From Rugosimonospora acidiphila (GTDB lineage: Bacteria > Actinomycetota > Actinomycetes > Mycobacteriales > Micromonosporaceae), in contig NZ_BAABJQ010000035.1 in assembly GCF_039543385.1 (NCBI RefSeq), forward strand, positions 1 to 64,000: a DNA stretch of 64,000 nt. Reading direction: 5' to 3'. The notes beneath the pieces are model-generated. The model saw only the letters and a list, made by a program, of their open reading frames with translations, was not told where the DNA came from and made no database searches. A program made the position numbers and the translations under genes. This document shows, piece after piece, positions 8,652 to 16,755 of this stretch. Each line of letters starts with the position of its first letter. Position 1 is the first letter of the stretch.

Positions 8652-9883
8652 CCGAGCCGGGAACCTTCGACACGATCGAGCAGGCAATCAAGGACATCGC
8701 GGCCGGCCGCCCGGTCGTGGTCGTCGACGACGCCGACCGGGAGAACGAGGGCGACCTGATCTTCGCGGCCGAGCTGGCCACCCCGGAGCTGCTGGCCTTC
8801 ACGGTTCGGTACACCTCGGGCTTCATCTGCGCGCCGCTGACCGAGTCGGACGCGGACCGGCTGGAACTGCCGCCGATGTACCGGGTCAACCAGGATCCGC
8901 GGGGCACCGCCTACACGGTCACGGTCGACGCCCGTGACGGCGTGACCACCGGCATCTCCGCCGCCGACCGGGCGCACACCATCCGGCTGCTGGCCGACCC
9001 GGCGACCTCGGCGGTCCAGCTGTCCCGGCCGGGACACGTGGTGCCGCTGCGGGCCAAGGCCGGCGGGGTGCTGCGCCGGCCCGGGCACACCGAGGCCGCC
9101 ATCGACCTGGCGCAGCTGGCCGGCCTGCGACCGGCCGGCGTGCTGTGCGAGCTGGTCAACGACGACGGCACGATGATGCGGCTGCCGGAGCTGACCCTGT
9201 TCGCCAAGGAGCACGAGCTGACCCTGATCTCGATCGCCGACCTCATCGCGTACCGGCGGCGCACCGAGCAGCAGGTGGAGCGCGTGGCCACGGTACGGCT
9301 GCCCACCGAGTACGGGCAGTTCACCGCGTACGGGTACCGGGCCACGGTGGACGGAGCCGAGCAGATCGCGCTGGTCTACGGCGACGTCAGCGACGGGCAG
9401 GACGTGCTGGTCCGGGTGCACTCCGAATGCCTGACCGGTGACGTGTTCGGCTCCCAGCGCTGCGACTGCGGGCCACAGCTGCAGGCGGCGCTGCGCCGGG
9501 TGGCCGAGGAGGGCCGCGGCGTGGTGCTGTACATGCGCGGACACGAGGGCCGGGGCATCGGGCTGCTGTCCAAGCTGCGCGCCTACGAGCTGCAGGACGC
9601 CGGCAGCGACACGGTGGACGCGAACCTGCTGCTGGGCCTGCCGGCCGACGCGCGGGACTACGGCACCGGCGCGCAGATCCTCTACGACCTCGGGGTGCGC
9701 ACGATGCGGCTGCTGACCAACAACCCGGCCAAGCGGGCCGGGCTGCAGGGGTACGGGCTGGAGGTGGTCGGCCGGGTACCGCTTCCGGTGCAGCCGCACC
9801 CGGAGAACGTCCGGTACCTTCGCACCAAGCGGGACCGGATGGGCCACCTGCTCGACCAGCTCGACGACATGGCCGAGGCCTGA
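8648..9883 (+). CDS. ribBA: Bifunctional DHBP synthase / GTP cyclohydrolase II
   Basis: The N-terminal half makes 3,4-dihydroxy-2-butanone 4-phosphate from ribulose-5-phosphate (DDADRENEGDLIFAAE near residue 26, and RPGHVVPL). The C-terminal half opens the GTP imidazole ring and has the zinc motif HSECLTGD...QRCDCG and RGHEGRGIGL. Both active-site signatures are intact, so the 411-residue protein should carry out both reactions that open the pathway. Confidence 0.97.
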   Translation: MTEPGTFDTIEQAIKDIAAGRPVVVVDDADRENEGDLIFAAELATPELLAFTVRYTSGFICAPLTESDADRLELPPMYRVNQDPRGTAYTVTVDARDGVTTGISAADRAHTIRLLADPATSAVQLSRPGHVVPLRAKAGGVLRRPGHTEAAIDLAQLAGLRPAGVLCELVNDDGTMMRLPELTLFAKEHELTLISIADLIAYRRRTEQQVERVATVRLPTEYGQFTAYGYRATVDGAEQIALVYGDVSDGQDVLVRVHSECLTGDVFGSQRCDCGPQLQAALRRVAEEGRGVVLYMRGHEGRGIGLLSKLRAYELQDAGSDTVDANLLLGLPADARDYGTGAQILYDLGVRTMRLLTNNPAKRAGLQGYGLEVVGRVPLPVQPHPENVRYLRTKRDRMGHLLDQLDDMAEA

Positions 9884-9896
9884 CGGCCGGAGCGCG

Positions 9897-9917
9897 GGGG
9901 CCCGGGATCCGGGCCCC
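9897..9917 (+). terminator. GC-rich stem-loop between ribBA and ribH
   Basis: GGGGCCCGG-GAT-CCGGGCCCC is a perfect 9-bp stem with a 3-nt loop and no following T-tract. It lies just before the ribH ribosome site. It could attenuate, stabilise or process the mRNA instead of ending it. Confidence 0.5.
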
Positions 9918-9938
9918 GGAAAGGGAAGGGAAAGACGG

Positions 9939-10409
9939 ATGGCCGGCTTCGGCACCCCCGATTTGTCCACTGTGGACGGCTCGGGGTTGAGACTCGGGGT
10001 GGTCGCCACCCGGTGGCACCACGAGATCACCGAGCAGCTGCTGCAGCGGGCGCTGGCCGCCGCCAAGGCGTGCGGCGTCACGGACGTGACCGTGGCCCGG
10101 GTGTCCGGCTCGGTGGAGCTGCCGGTGGTGGCGCAGGCGCTGGCTCGCCGCACCGATGCGGTGGTGGCCCTCGGCGTGGTGATCCGGGGCGACACGGCGC
10201 ACTTCGAGTACGTGTGCCAGTCGGTGACCGACGGGCTGACCCGGGTGGCGCTGGACGAGTCGACGCCGGTGGCGCAGGGCGTGCTGACGGTGGACACCGT
10301 CGACCAGGCGTTGCAGCGGGCCGGGCTGCCCGACTCGACCGAGGACAAGGGCTGGTCGGCGACCGTGGCCGCGCTCGACGCGGCGCTGACGCTGGCGAAG
10401 CTGGACTGA
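9939..10409 (+). CDS. ribH: 6,7-dimethyl-8-ribityllumazine synthase
   Basis: Condenses the RibD-pathway product with the butanone phosphate from RibBA to give lumazine, the substrate of RibE. Family features include VVATRWHHEIT near residue 25, a VSGSVELPV stretch and the GVVIRGDTAHFEYVC active-site segment. 156 residues. AAGGGAAAG immediately upstream of the ATG is the ribosome site. Last gene of the rib operon. Confidence 0.96.
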   Translation: MAGFGTPDLSTVDGSGLRLGVVATRWHHEITEQLLQRALAAAKACGVTDVTVARVSGSVELPVVAQALARRTDAVVALGVVIRGDTAHFEYVCQSVTDGLTRVALDESTPVAQGVLTVDTVDQALQRAGLPDSTEDKGWSATVAALDAALTLAKLD

Positions 10410-10568
10410 CCGCGTCGCTCCGCGCCGGCCGGCCCGGAGGCACCCGCGAATTCCCGGGCCGGTTCGGCCGTCGCGGGCCATCGGGCCGCCACGCCCCGGC
10501 CGGGCTCGGGTGGCGCCGGCGGATCGGCACGTCGCGGGCCGGGACTGCCCGGTCTCCTGGGGCGGCGG

Positions 10569-10574
10569 TACAGT
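10569..10574 (+). promoter_or_regulatory. Candidate -10 for the STAS gene
   Basis: TACAGT in the 241-bp gap after ribH. No recognisable -35. Nothing else stands out between 10410 and 10650. Confidence 0.4.
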
Positions 10575-10650
10575 GTCCGTCGACAGCGTCCCGCGGCCCT
10601 TTCCATCGGGACAGCCGGCCCGGCGTTCACCGTGAAGCGGGAGACCCGAC

Positions 10651-10986
10651 ATGACCGACGACTCCGAGGGTCTGCGCGTCGAGCGGATGGCCGCCGAGGA
10701 ATCGGCGCTGTTCCGGCTGACTGGTTACCTCGACTTGTCCACTGTGGATTTGCTGAAGACCACGGTGGGCCCGGCCTGCGGCGGCGGCCAGGAGGTGGTC
10801 CTCGACCTGTCGGGCCTGTCGTTCTGCGACTCGACCGGGGTCGGCGCGCTGGTCTGGCTGTACCGGCGGGCCGCGGCGGGGCAGGGCCGGCTGGTGGCGT
10901 ACGCGCCACGCAAGACGGTGCGCGAGGTGCTGCGGATCAGCGGGGTCGACCGGATCATCCCGGTGCGCGCCGCCACCGGCGGCTGA
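10651..10986 (+). CDS. STAS-domain anti-sigma factor antagonist
   Basis: 111 residues forming a single STAS domain of the SpoIIAA/RsbV type. The segment LDLSGLSFCDSTGVGALV carries the conserved DST with the Ser normally phosphorylated by an RsbW-like kinase. Family members release a sigma factor by binding its anti-sigma kinase when unphosphorylated. No cognate kinase or SigB-type sigma factor is in the window, so the partner is unknown. GGGAGA precedes the ATG. Confidence 0.88.
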   Translation: MTDDSEGLRVERMAAEESALFRLTGYLDLSTVDLLKTTVGPACGGGQEVVLDLSGLSFCDSTGVGALVWLYRRAAAGQGRLVAYAPRKTVREVLRISGVDRIIPVRAATGG

Positions 10987-11054
10987 CGTCACTGGCCCGG
11001 CTGACGTCACTGGCCCGGCTCGCGTCACTGGCCCGGCCGACGTCACTGACCCAA
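10983..11054. repeat. 18-bp tandem repeat x4 (TGACGTCA-containing)
   Basis: Units at 10983-11000 and 11001-11018 are identical (CTGACGTCACTGGCCCGG); units at 11019-11036 and 11037-11054 are diverged. The first unit contains the STAS stop codon. Units 1 and 2 each carry the palindrome TGACGTCA. They lie between convergent genes. Confidence 0.92.
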
Positions 11055-11082
11055 CGACCGTTACAGGCCCGGCGGCGGACGG

Positions 11083-11841
11083 TCAGGCGGCCGGCGCGGG
11101 CTCCCGTCGCTGATCGGTGGATTCCTGCGGGTTCAGGTGGTACACGCTGTACGCCTGCTTGATCACGGGGTGGGCGACGTTGCGCACCCGTACCCCGCCC
11201 GGGGTGAGGCCGCGCTCGGTGCCGGCGTGCGCGTGGCCGTGCAGGGCGAGGTTGGTGGGTGCCGAGTCGATGGCCTGGCCCAGCAGGTACGAGCCCAGGA
11301 ACGGGTAGATCTCCAGCGGCTCGCCGGCCAGGGTGTCCGGTACCGGCGAGTAGTGGGTCAACGCCACCAGCAGGTCGCACTCGGACACCTGGCGCAGCTG
11401 CTCGCCGAGCCGGTCGGCCACGTCGCAGGTGGTGCGGATGAACGCCTTCATCTCCGGCTCGCCGAACTCGCTGGCGCACCGGCCGGCGAAGCCGCCACCG
11501 AAGCCCTTCGCGCCGACCACGCCGAGCCGGACGCCGCCGATGTTCACCGTCGCGGACTCGCACTCCAGCACGAGGATCCCGGCGTCGCGCAGGATCGAGG
11601 TCACCGCCGGCACCTCGTCGCAGTGGTAGTCGTGGTTGCCCAGCACCGCGATGATGGGCACCCCCAGCTCGCCGAACTCCTGCGCCACGCAGGCCGCCTC
11701 GGCCGCCGTACCGTGCCGGGTCAGGTCGCCGGCCAGCAGCAGGATGTCGGCGCATTCGGGCAGCCGCTCCAGGGCGGGGCGGTACCTGCCGACAACGTCC
11801 TGATCGATGTGGACGTCCCCGACCGCGGCGATCCGGACCAT
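11083..11841 (-). CDS. Calcineurin-like metallophosphoesterase
   Basis: 252 residues. Metallophosphoesterase motifs run in order: GDVHID (first metal D-x-H), AGDLTRHG (GD), GNHDYH (GNHD), a histidine in LTHYS and GHAHAG (GHxH). The metal site therefore looks complete. The substrate is unknown; the closest general resemblance is to small stand-alone YfcE/Icc-like phosphoesterases. The ATG at 11841 is preferred over a longer form because GGAGGAG lies just upstream and the start overlaps the BON gene stop by one base. Third gene of a coupled operon. Confidence 0.88.
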   Translation of the reverse strand: MVRIAAVGDVHIDQDVVGRYRPALERLPECADILLLAGDLTRHGTAAEAACVAQEFGELGVPIIAVLGNHDYHCDEVPAVTSILRDAGILVLECESATVNIGGVRLGVVGAKGFGGGFAGRCASEFGEPEMKAFIRTTCDVADRLGEQLRQVSECDLLVALTHYSPVPDTLAGEPLEIYPFLGSYLLGQAIDSAPTNLALHGHAHAGTERGLTPGGVRVRNVAHPVIKQAYSVYHLNPQESTDQRREPAPAA

Positions 11842-12092
11842 CAAAGCTCCTCCGCGTCGACCGGAGCCTGTGTCCGGGTCACCCCAATGTCGCACTGGAC
11901 GCGGAGGTCCGGGAACTTTTCGGTCAACCGCCGAAGGATCGCCTCCCGGCGGTCGGCGCTCTCGACCTCCCCCTGCACCAGCAGGTTGCCCTCGCCCTGG
12001 CGCAGCGTCAGCCCCTGCTCGGACAGGTCGGGGTCCTCCGTCAGCAGCCGCTGCACGGCGGCCTCCACATACGCGTCCCCGGAAGCAGTCAC
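11841..12092 (-). CDS. BON-domain protein
   Basis: 83 residues. A single BON (OsmY/nodulation) domain is suggested by alternating strands and the LLVQGEVESADRREAI segment, with a C-terminal IGVTRTQ strand. There is no signal peptide or lipobox, so it should be cytosolic, unlike periplasmic OsmY. The GTG start overlaps the upstream gene stop (GTGA) and its TGA overlaps the phosphoesterase ATG. BON domains usually bind membranes or ligands; the ligand here is unknown. Confidence 0.72.
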   Translation of the reverse strand: MTASGDAYVEAAVQRLLTEDPDLSEQGLTLRQGEGNLLVQGEVESADRREAILRRLTEKFPDLRVQCDIGVTRTQAPVDAEEL

Positions 12093-12709
12093 GCCGTCAC
12101 CCCCTCCAGGAAAAGCTCCATCTTGGCCAGGTCGGTGCCGGCCGGCATCGTGTCGGCCAGTGGTACCACCCCGAGGCGATCGAGCAGGATCAGAAAGATC
12201 TGGGCGAACGGGGAGTGGGCGGTGTTCCGCCGCACCCGGGGCCAGTCGATCTGCTCCCGCAGCGAGCGGGCCAGCGGCAGGGCCTTGGCCAGGTCGCAGT
12301 ACTGCTGGCTGAAGGCCAGCAGCTTGTGCTCCATCAGCAGGGTCGCCGAGATCACCGGCAGCTGGATGGCGTTGATCGAGATGGGGCTGGTGTCGGCGAG
12401 CGTCTCGTCGGTGACCGGCTGCTCCACCGGCCGGTAGATCAAATCCACCAGCCGGCCCTCGTCATACACCTTGACCAGCCAGTCCTCGGGTGGGCGCTCG
12501 ATCTCGAAGCCCGCCGCGGCGAGCGTCTCCAGTGCCCGGTCCGCGTCCTGGCTGCGCAGCAGGAAGTCCACGTCATGATCACTGGACGTGCCCCCATGCG
12601 CGTACGCCGCGAAGCCGCCGGCGAGGGCAAACGGGATGCCGGCCTGCTTAAGCACGCATCCCACCCGCTTCATGGTGAGAGTGAGATCCTCATCGGTCCC
12701 GTTGGCCAT
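12089..12709 (-). CDS. Nucleotidyltransferase-fold protein
   Basis: 206 residues from ATG 12709. An N-terminal nucleotidyltransferase (MNT/DUF1814-like) signature is visible: ALAGGFAAYAHGG followed by DHDVDFLL, i.e. the GG...HG...DxD metal pattern. The rest is helical with no recognised domain. Proteins of this fold range from antitoxin-like MNTs to tRNA- or protein-modifying enzymes. It is the first gene of a fully overlapping three-gene operon with a BON protein and a phosphoesterase, divergent from a sigma factor. Starts at 12727 or GTG 12754 are alternatives; none has a clear Shine-Dalgarno sequence. Confidence 0.72.
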   Translation of the reverse strand: MANGTDEDLTLTMKRVGCVLKQAGIPFALAGGFAAYAHGGTSSDHDVDFLLRSQDADRALETLAAAGFEIERPPEDWLVKVYDEGRLVDLIYRPVEQPVTDETLADTSPISINAIQLPVISATLLMEHKLLAFSQQYCDLAKALPLARSLREQIDWPRVRRNTAHSPFAQIFLILLDRLGVVPLADTMPAGTDLAKMELFLEGVTA

Positions 12710-12817
12710 AGCGGACGGCTTACCCATCCGGGGGCAGCCGGTAAACCACGGCACGGGGTTGCGCGTGGTACTGGCGTGAGCGCGACACTGGGGTCAGCGA
12801 CCCTGGACGGTGACCTG

Positions 12818-13342
12818 ATGGCGGTGCCGGCGCGGGCCGAGAGGTGGACCGCCGACGAGGCCCTCACGCGGCTGTTCGCCAGCCACTACCGGCAGCTGGT
12901 GCGGCTGGCGGCGCTGCTGCTCGGCGACCCGGGCCTGGCCGAGGAGGTCGTCCAGGACGCGTACATCCGGCTCCACGAGCGGTGGCGGACCCTGCGCGAG
13001 CCGGACCGGGCGCTCGGTTACCTGCGGACCAGCGTCATCAACGGGGCCCGGTCGGCACTGCGTCGGCGGGTGGTGGCCCGCCGGTACACCGACAGCCTCA
13101 CGGCGCTGCCGGACGCGCCGAGCGCGGAGAGCCAGACGATCACCGCCTTCGACCACGCGGTTGTGATCAACGCGCTGCGCGGCCTGCCCACCCGGCAGCG
13201 GGAGGCACTGGTGCTGCGCTACTACGCGGACTTGTCCGAGGCCGACATCGCCGAGGCGATGGGCATCAGCCGGGGCGCAGTGAAGAGCCACGCCGCGCGG
13301 GGGCTCGCCGCCCTGCGCCAGATCCTGGAGCCGGGGTCATGA
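12818..13342 (+). CDS. ECF RNA polymerase sigma factor (SigE-type)
   Basis: 174 residues. Region 2 (LFASHYRQLVRLAALLLGD...EEVVQDAYIRLHERW) and region 4 (LPTRQREALVLRYY...SRGAVKSHAARGLAALR) are intact, separated by a short linker. Start ATG 12818 has GGACGG upstream; an in-frame GTG at 12776 would add 14 residues. The stop overlaps the next gene (ATGA), which encodes a membrane protein in the position where anti-sigma factors usually lie. Confidence 0.9.
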   Translation: MAVPARAERWTADEALTRLFASHYRQLVRLAALLLGDPGLAEEVVQDAYIRLHERWRTLREPDRALGYLRTSVINGARSALRRRVVARRYTDSLTALPDAPSAESQTITAFDHAVVINALRGLPTRQREALVLRYYADLSEADIAEAMGISRGAVKSHAARGLAALRQILEPGS

Positions 13343-14397
13343 CCGTGAGGAAGTCCGGATCCGCCGGGGCCCCCGACACCGCCGGGACCGAGGAACTGCT
13401 GCGCCGGGCGCTGGCCGGCGAGGCGGAGACCGTCGGGGTGTCGCCGGACGCGCTGGGGCGCATCAGGGGGAGCGTCCGGCGCCGGCGGGCCCGCCGGTGG
13501 GTGTGGCGGCCGGGTCCGCTGCGGGTGGGCGCGGTGGCCGCGACGGCCGCGGCAGTGGTCGCCGCGATCCTCGCCGGGCTCGGCGGCGCCCTGCCCCGGC
13601 CGGGCGGAACGCGACCGCCGAACCCGGCCGGGGCGGCCCACCCGGGGCGGCCGGTGCCCACCGCCAACCTGCCCGTGTACTACCTCGGCCCGTCGGGCGT
13701 CGGCGGCCGGCTCTACCGCGAGTACCACCAGATCCCGGTCGCCGGCCCGTCGGCCGCGCGGCGGATCGAGGCCGCGCTCGGCGCGATGTTCGGCCTGCCG
13801 GCCGCCGATCCGGACTACCGCAGCCCGTGGCCGGGTGGCGCCCGGGTCGGCGCGGTCACCGTCGACGGCGCCACGGCCAGCGTCGACCTCACCGGCGCCG
13901 GGACCGGCGACGCGGATCCGGCGACCGCCCGGATGGCGGTCCAGCAGCTGGTCTGGACCGCCACCGCGACCAGCGTGCTGCCCGGCCAGGCCACCGGCCT
14001 GTCCGGCGTCCGGCTGCTCCTGGACGGGCGCCCGGCGACCTCGCTGTGGGGTACGCCACTGCCCGCCCAGCCGCTGCGCCGGGGGCCGGCGGCGGAGGTG
14101 CTCGCCCCGGTCTGGGTGATCGACCCGCAGCAGGGCACGGTCCAGGGGCACAGCTTCACGGTCAACCTGGCCGGGATCGTGCCAGGGGCGACCATGCGGC
14201 TGCGCGTGCTGGGTGCGGCCGGTGCGGTGATCATCGATCGAACCGTCCGGCTGAGCGCGGCGGCACCGCAGGTCGGCACGGCCAGCGTGGCCATCGATGA
14301 CCTGCCCAGTGGGGGGTACACGGTCGAGGGGTACGTGGCCCCGGCGCGGGGCGGCGGCGAGCAGTGGCCCGACGACCACCGGTTCACGGTGGGCTGA
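13339..14397 (+). CDS. Membrane protein with GerMN and Gmad2 domains, putative sigma partner
   Basis: 352 residues. A cytosolic segment of about 58 residues (ELLRRALAGE...DALGRIRGSVRRRRARR) is followed by one membrane helix (about 62-83) and an extracytoplasmic part with a GerMN-like domain (about 108-240) and an Ig-like Gmad2 domain (about 255-352). GerMN/Gmad2 modules occur in germination and sporulation proteins and in LpqB-like lipoproteins. Coupling to the sigma gene, type II topology and the basic cytosolic tail suggest a membrane sensor/anti-sigma role; this is inference. No zinc anti-sigma motif is visible. Confidence 0.78.
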   Translation: MTVRKSGSAGAPDTAGTEELLRRALAGEAETVGVSPDALGRIRGSVRRRRARRWVWRPGPLRVGAVAATAAAVVAAILAGLGGALPRPGGTRPPNPAGAAHPGRPVPTANLPVYYLGPSGVGGRLYREYHQIPVAGPSAARRIEAALGAMFGLPAADPDYRSPWPGGARVGAVTVDGATASVDLTGAGTGDADPATARMAVQQLVWTATATSVLPGQATGLSGVRLLLDGRPATSLWGTPLPAQPLRRGPAAEVLAPVWVIDPQQGTVQGHSFTVNLAGIVPGATMRLRVLGAAGAVIIDRTVRLSAAAPQVGTASVAIDDLPSGGYTVEGYVAPARGGGEQWPDDHRFTVG

Positions 14398-14501
14398 TCA
14401 GGCGGCCGGGCGCCGGCGGGCATCGCGGGGCGTCTCAGCATGTGCCGCCGGCCCGCCCCGGGCTCGCCACCCTCCGTGCCGGCCTGGGACAATGGACCAC
14501 C

Positions 14502-14765
14502 GTGAAGACCTTCGAGGGGCTGTACGCCGAACTGTCGGCCAAGGCCGCAGCGGGTACGCCCGGATCGTCCACCGTCGAGGCGCTGGCCCGCGGCGTGCAC
14601 TCCATCGGCAAGAAGGTCGTCGAAGAGGCGGCCGAATCCTGGATGGCCGCCGAGCATGAGGGCCCCGAGCGGGCCGCCGAGGAGATCTCCCAGCTGCTCT
14701 ACCAGGCCCAGGTGCTCATGCTCGCCCTCGATCTGAAGCTGGAGGACGTGTACCGACATCTCTGA
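14502..14765 (+). CDS. hisE: Phosphoribosyl-ATP diphosphatase
   Basis: Second step of histidine synthesis. 87 residues, normal for actinobacterial HisE. It contains the MazG-like helices with the acidic EEAAE and EEISQLLYQ segments. The GTG start gives the family N-terminus VKTFEGLYAEL. GACAAT at 14488-14493 lies eight bases upstream, so the transcript may be leaderless. hisG follows after 45 bp, the usual actinobacterial pair. Confidence 0.95.
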   Translation: MKTFEGLYAELSAKAAAGTPGSSTVEALARGVHSIGKKVVEEAAESWMAAEHEGPERAAEEISQLLYQAQVLMLALDLKLEDVYRHL

Positions 14766-14810
14766 CCGCCCCGGTCCGGTCACGACTTCCCCCAAAGAGG
14801 TGTTCTGTCC

Positions 14811-15656
14811 ATGCTTCGCATCGCCGTGCCCAACAAGGGCACCCTGTCCCGCCCGGCCGCCGACATGCTGCGTGAGGCCGGTTACAGCCAACGCACCGAC
14901 GATCGGGACCTGATCTGCCGCGACTCCGACAACGACGTCGAGTTCTTCTACCTGCGCCCCCGGGACATCGCCACCTACGTCGGCTCCGGTGATCTGGACC
15001 TCGGCATCACCGGCCGCGACCTGCTCGTGGACTCGGGCAGCGAGGCCGAGGAGGTCCTCGACCTCGGCTTCGCGCCGGCCACGTTCCGGTTCGCCGCCCC
15101 GGTGGACACCATGAAGGACGTCAGCGAGCTGGCCGGCCGGCGGATCGCCACCGCGTACCCGGGCGTGGTCACCCGGCACCTGACGGAGCTGGGCATGTCG
15201 GCGCAGGTGGTCCGGCTCGACGGCGCCGTCGAGAACGCGGTCCGGCTCGGCGTGGCCGACGCCATCGCCGACGTCGTGGAGACCGGCAAGACGCTGCGCC
15301 AGGCCGGGCTGACCCCGATCGGCAAGCCGATCCTGGAGTCCACCGCGGTCCTGGTGCGCCGCGCCGGCGCCTCCGGCACCGGGCCGGTCGGCCAGCTGCT
15401 GCGCCGGCTGCAGGGCGTACTGGTGGCCCGCAGGTACGTGATGCTCGCCTACGACGTGCGGGTCGAGCTGCTGGAGGAGGCCAGCGCGCTGACCCCCGGC
15501 ATCGAGTCGCCCACCGTGTCGCCGCTGCACCGGCAGGGCTGGGTGGCGGTCCAGGCGATGGTCGCCCGCAGCGGGGTACACCGGACCATGGACGAGCTGT
15601 ACGACCTCGGAGCCCGCGCGATCCTGGTCACGGACGTGCACGCCTGCCGATTGTGA
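14811..15656 (+). CDS. hisG: ATP phosphoribosyltransferase (long form)
   Basis: First, feedback-regulated step of histidine synthesis. It starts MLRIAVPNKGTLS. At 281 residues it has the two-lobed catalytic domain plus the C-terminal ACT-like regulatory domain (about residues 205-281) of the hexameric long form, so no separate HisZ is needed. AAAGAGG upstream is the ribosome site. Confidence 0.97.
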   Translation: MLRIAVPNKGTLSRPAADMLREAGYSQRTDDRDLICRDSDNDVEFFYLRPRDIATYVGSGDLDLGITGRDLLVDSGSEAEEVLDLGFAPATFRFAAPVDTMKDVSELAGRRIATAYPGVVTRHLTELGMSAQVVRLDGAVENAVRLGVADAIADVVETGKTLRQAGLTPIGKPILESTAVLVRRAGASGTGPVGQLLRRLQGVLVARRYVMLAYDVRVELLEEASALTPGIESPTVSPLHRQGWVAVQAMVARSGVHRTMDELYDLGARAILVTDVHACRL

Positions 15657-15703
15657 CGGGGGCGCATGCGCCGCGCTGGGCGCCGGTGGCAGACTGATCA
15701 GAC

Positions 15704-16183
15704 ATGAGCGAAGCGGTCCTGCAGATGGTCCGGGCCCGGCCCCGCCGGGCGACGACGATCGCCCGGGTGTCGGCCGTGGCGGTAGTTGTGATCTTCACGG
15801 CCGTCGGCGTGGGACTGCACGGCAAGACCGACAGCGGCACCGGTGTCTTCCAGCCCAGCGACCAGGTTGCCCTGATCGTCCTGGGCATCCTGGCCGCGGC
15901 CGGGCTGCTGACGCTGACCCGGCCCAGGATGGAAGCCGACGCGCGCGGGATCCGGGTGCGCAACCTGATCGGCGGGTACGAGCTGTCCTGGGACGTGGTC
16001 CGGTCGGTGCAGTTCGGCCACGGCGCCCCGTGGGCCAGCCTGGAGCTGGCCGACGACGAGGTGGTCTCGGTGATGGCGGTCCAGGCGGCGGACAAGGCGT
16101 ACGCGCTGGCCGCGGTGCGGGCGCTGCGCAGCCTGCTGGCCGCCCACCAGGCCACCGCCGACGCCGCCCCGGTGGCCGAGTAG
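15704..16183 (+). CDS. Membrane protein with bacterial PH-like domain
   Basis: 159 residues. Two predicted membrane helices (about 20-38 and 53-70) are followed by a PH-like beta domain (about 72-145; GIRVRNLIGGYELSWDVVRSV). Small PH-domain membrane proteins are frequent next to hisG in actinobacteria, but no function is established. A 12-bp palindrome GGCGCATGCGCC (15661-15672) and a weak -10 (CAGACT, 15690-15695, eight bases before the ATG) lie upstream. Confidence 0.75.
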   Translation: MSEAVLQMVRARPRRATTIARVSAVAVVVIFTAVGVGLHGKTDSGTGVFQPSDQVALIVLGILAAAGLLTLTRPRMEADARGIRVRNLIGGYELSWDVVRSVQFGHGAPWASLELADDEVVSVMAVQAADKAYALAAVRALRSLLAAHQATADAAPVAE

Positions 16184-16423
16184 CTACTCGTCTTTCAGGG
16201 CCGCCAGGCCGACCCGCCGCCGCAGGGCATATGCCTGACCGGTGGGACCGAGGATGAGCCGGAAGATGTTGATCGCGGCGTCGTCCGGATCCTGCTCGTC
16301 CTCCTCGACCAGCCGGAACTCGGGGATGCCAGCGGCGGCGCACTCCAGGGGTTTGTTCGCTCGATCCCGCTCCTTCGACTCCGGCGAGACGACCTCGCGG
16401 TCATGGGTAGCGCCGCCGGCAGC
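16184..16423 (-). pseudogene. Truncated Uma2 (DUF820) family remnant
   Basis: In the frame ending with the TAG at 16184-16186 the peptide reads EVVSPESKERDRANKPLECA, then AAGIPEFRLVEEDEQDPD. This is the central Uma2 signature (EVvSPsS..rDr..K...YaaaGIPeyw.V). Only about 70-79 residues of a family normally near 190 remain, with a TGA just upstream and no start codon. The catalytic N-terminal part is gone. Its stop abuts the PH gene stop. Confidence 0.65.
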
Positions 16424-16510
16424 TCAAGGTTGATCGTCACGAGCGGCCTGCCTCCGGTTGCCCTCTAATCTGCCCAGGCGGCGCGTTCGCCCGGGGGGCC
16501 CACATGCTGG

Positions 16511-16533
16511 TACAGTTGGTGGGTCGACCCACC
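16511..16533 (+). promoter_or_regulatory. infC operon promoter with overlapping palindrome
   Basis: A TACAGT -10 (16511-16516) is followed by the perfect 16-bp palindrome GGTGGGTCGACCCACC (16518-16533) spanning the expected transcription start near 16523. The palindrome could be an operator or a 5' RNA hairpin. Confidence 0.5.
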
Positions 16534-16755
16534 GTGATCTTCACGGTGCCTCAAGCGGAGCACCCGCTCCCACCCGAGTGGCTACGGCTGCCGGGTCCGG
16601 TCAACGCTCGTAGCGGCGTCGTTCGTGACGCCGCCGTCGCGGGCGTAGCGTCCCCGGCGTGGGGCGTGTGACCGGTCGAGCGGGCCCTGGCATATTCGCC
16701 GGGGCCTTCGTGTTGGGGTCGGTCGTGGGGAAAAGAAACTGACTAAGGAGGCCCC
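16523..16755 (+). ncRNA. Long structured 5' leader of infC-rpmI-rplT
   Basis: About 230 nt separate the predicted start site from the infC initiation codon, with no coding sequence. Visible elements are CCGTGA-TCT-TCACGG (16532-16546) and a GGGGCC (16701-16706) complementary to GGCCCC (16750-16755) between the ribosome site and the start codon. L20/IF3 operons are commonly autoregulated through such leaders. No Rfam family is recognised by eye. Confidence 0.45.

Noticed and set aside
6839..10909. A 1356-codon open frame on the reverse strand across the rib operon
   Set aside because: It is antisense to five well-conserved rib genes, has no domain and no ribosome site. Long antisense frames are expected at this GC content.
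10983..11054. TGACGTCA units as regulatory operators
   Set aside because: They lie between convergent gene ends, not at a promoter, and two units have decayed. A minisatellite is the simpler reading.
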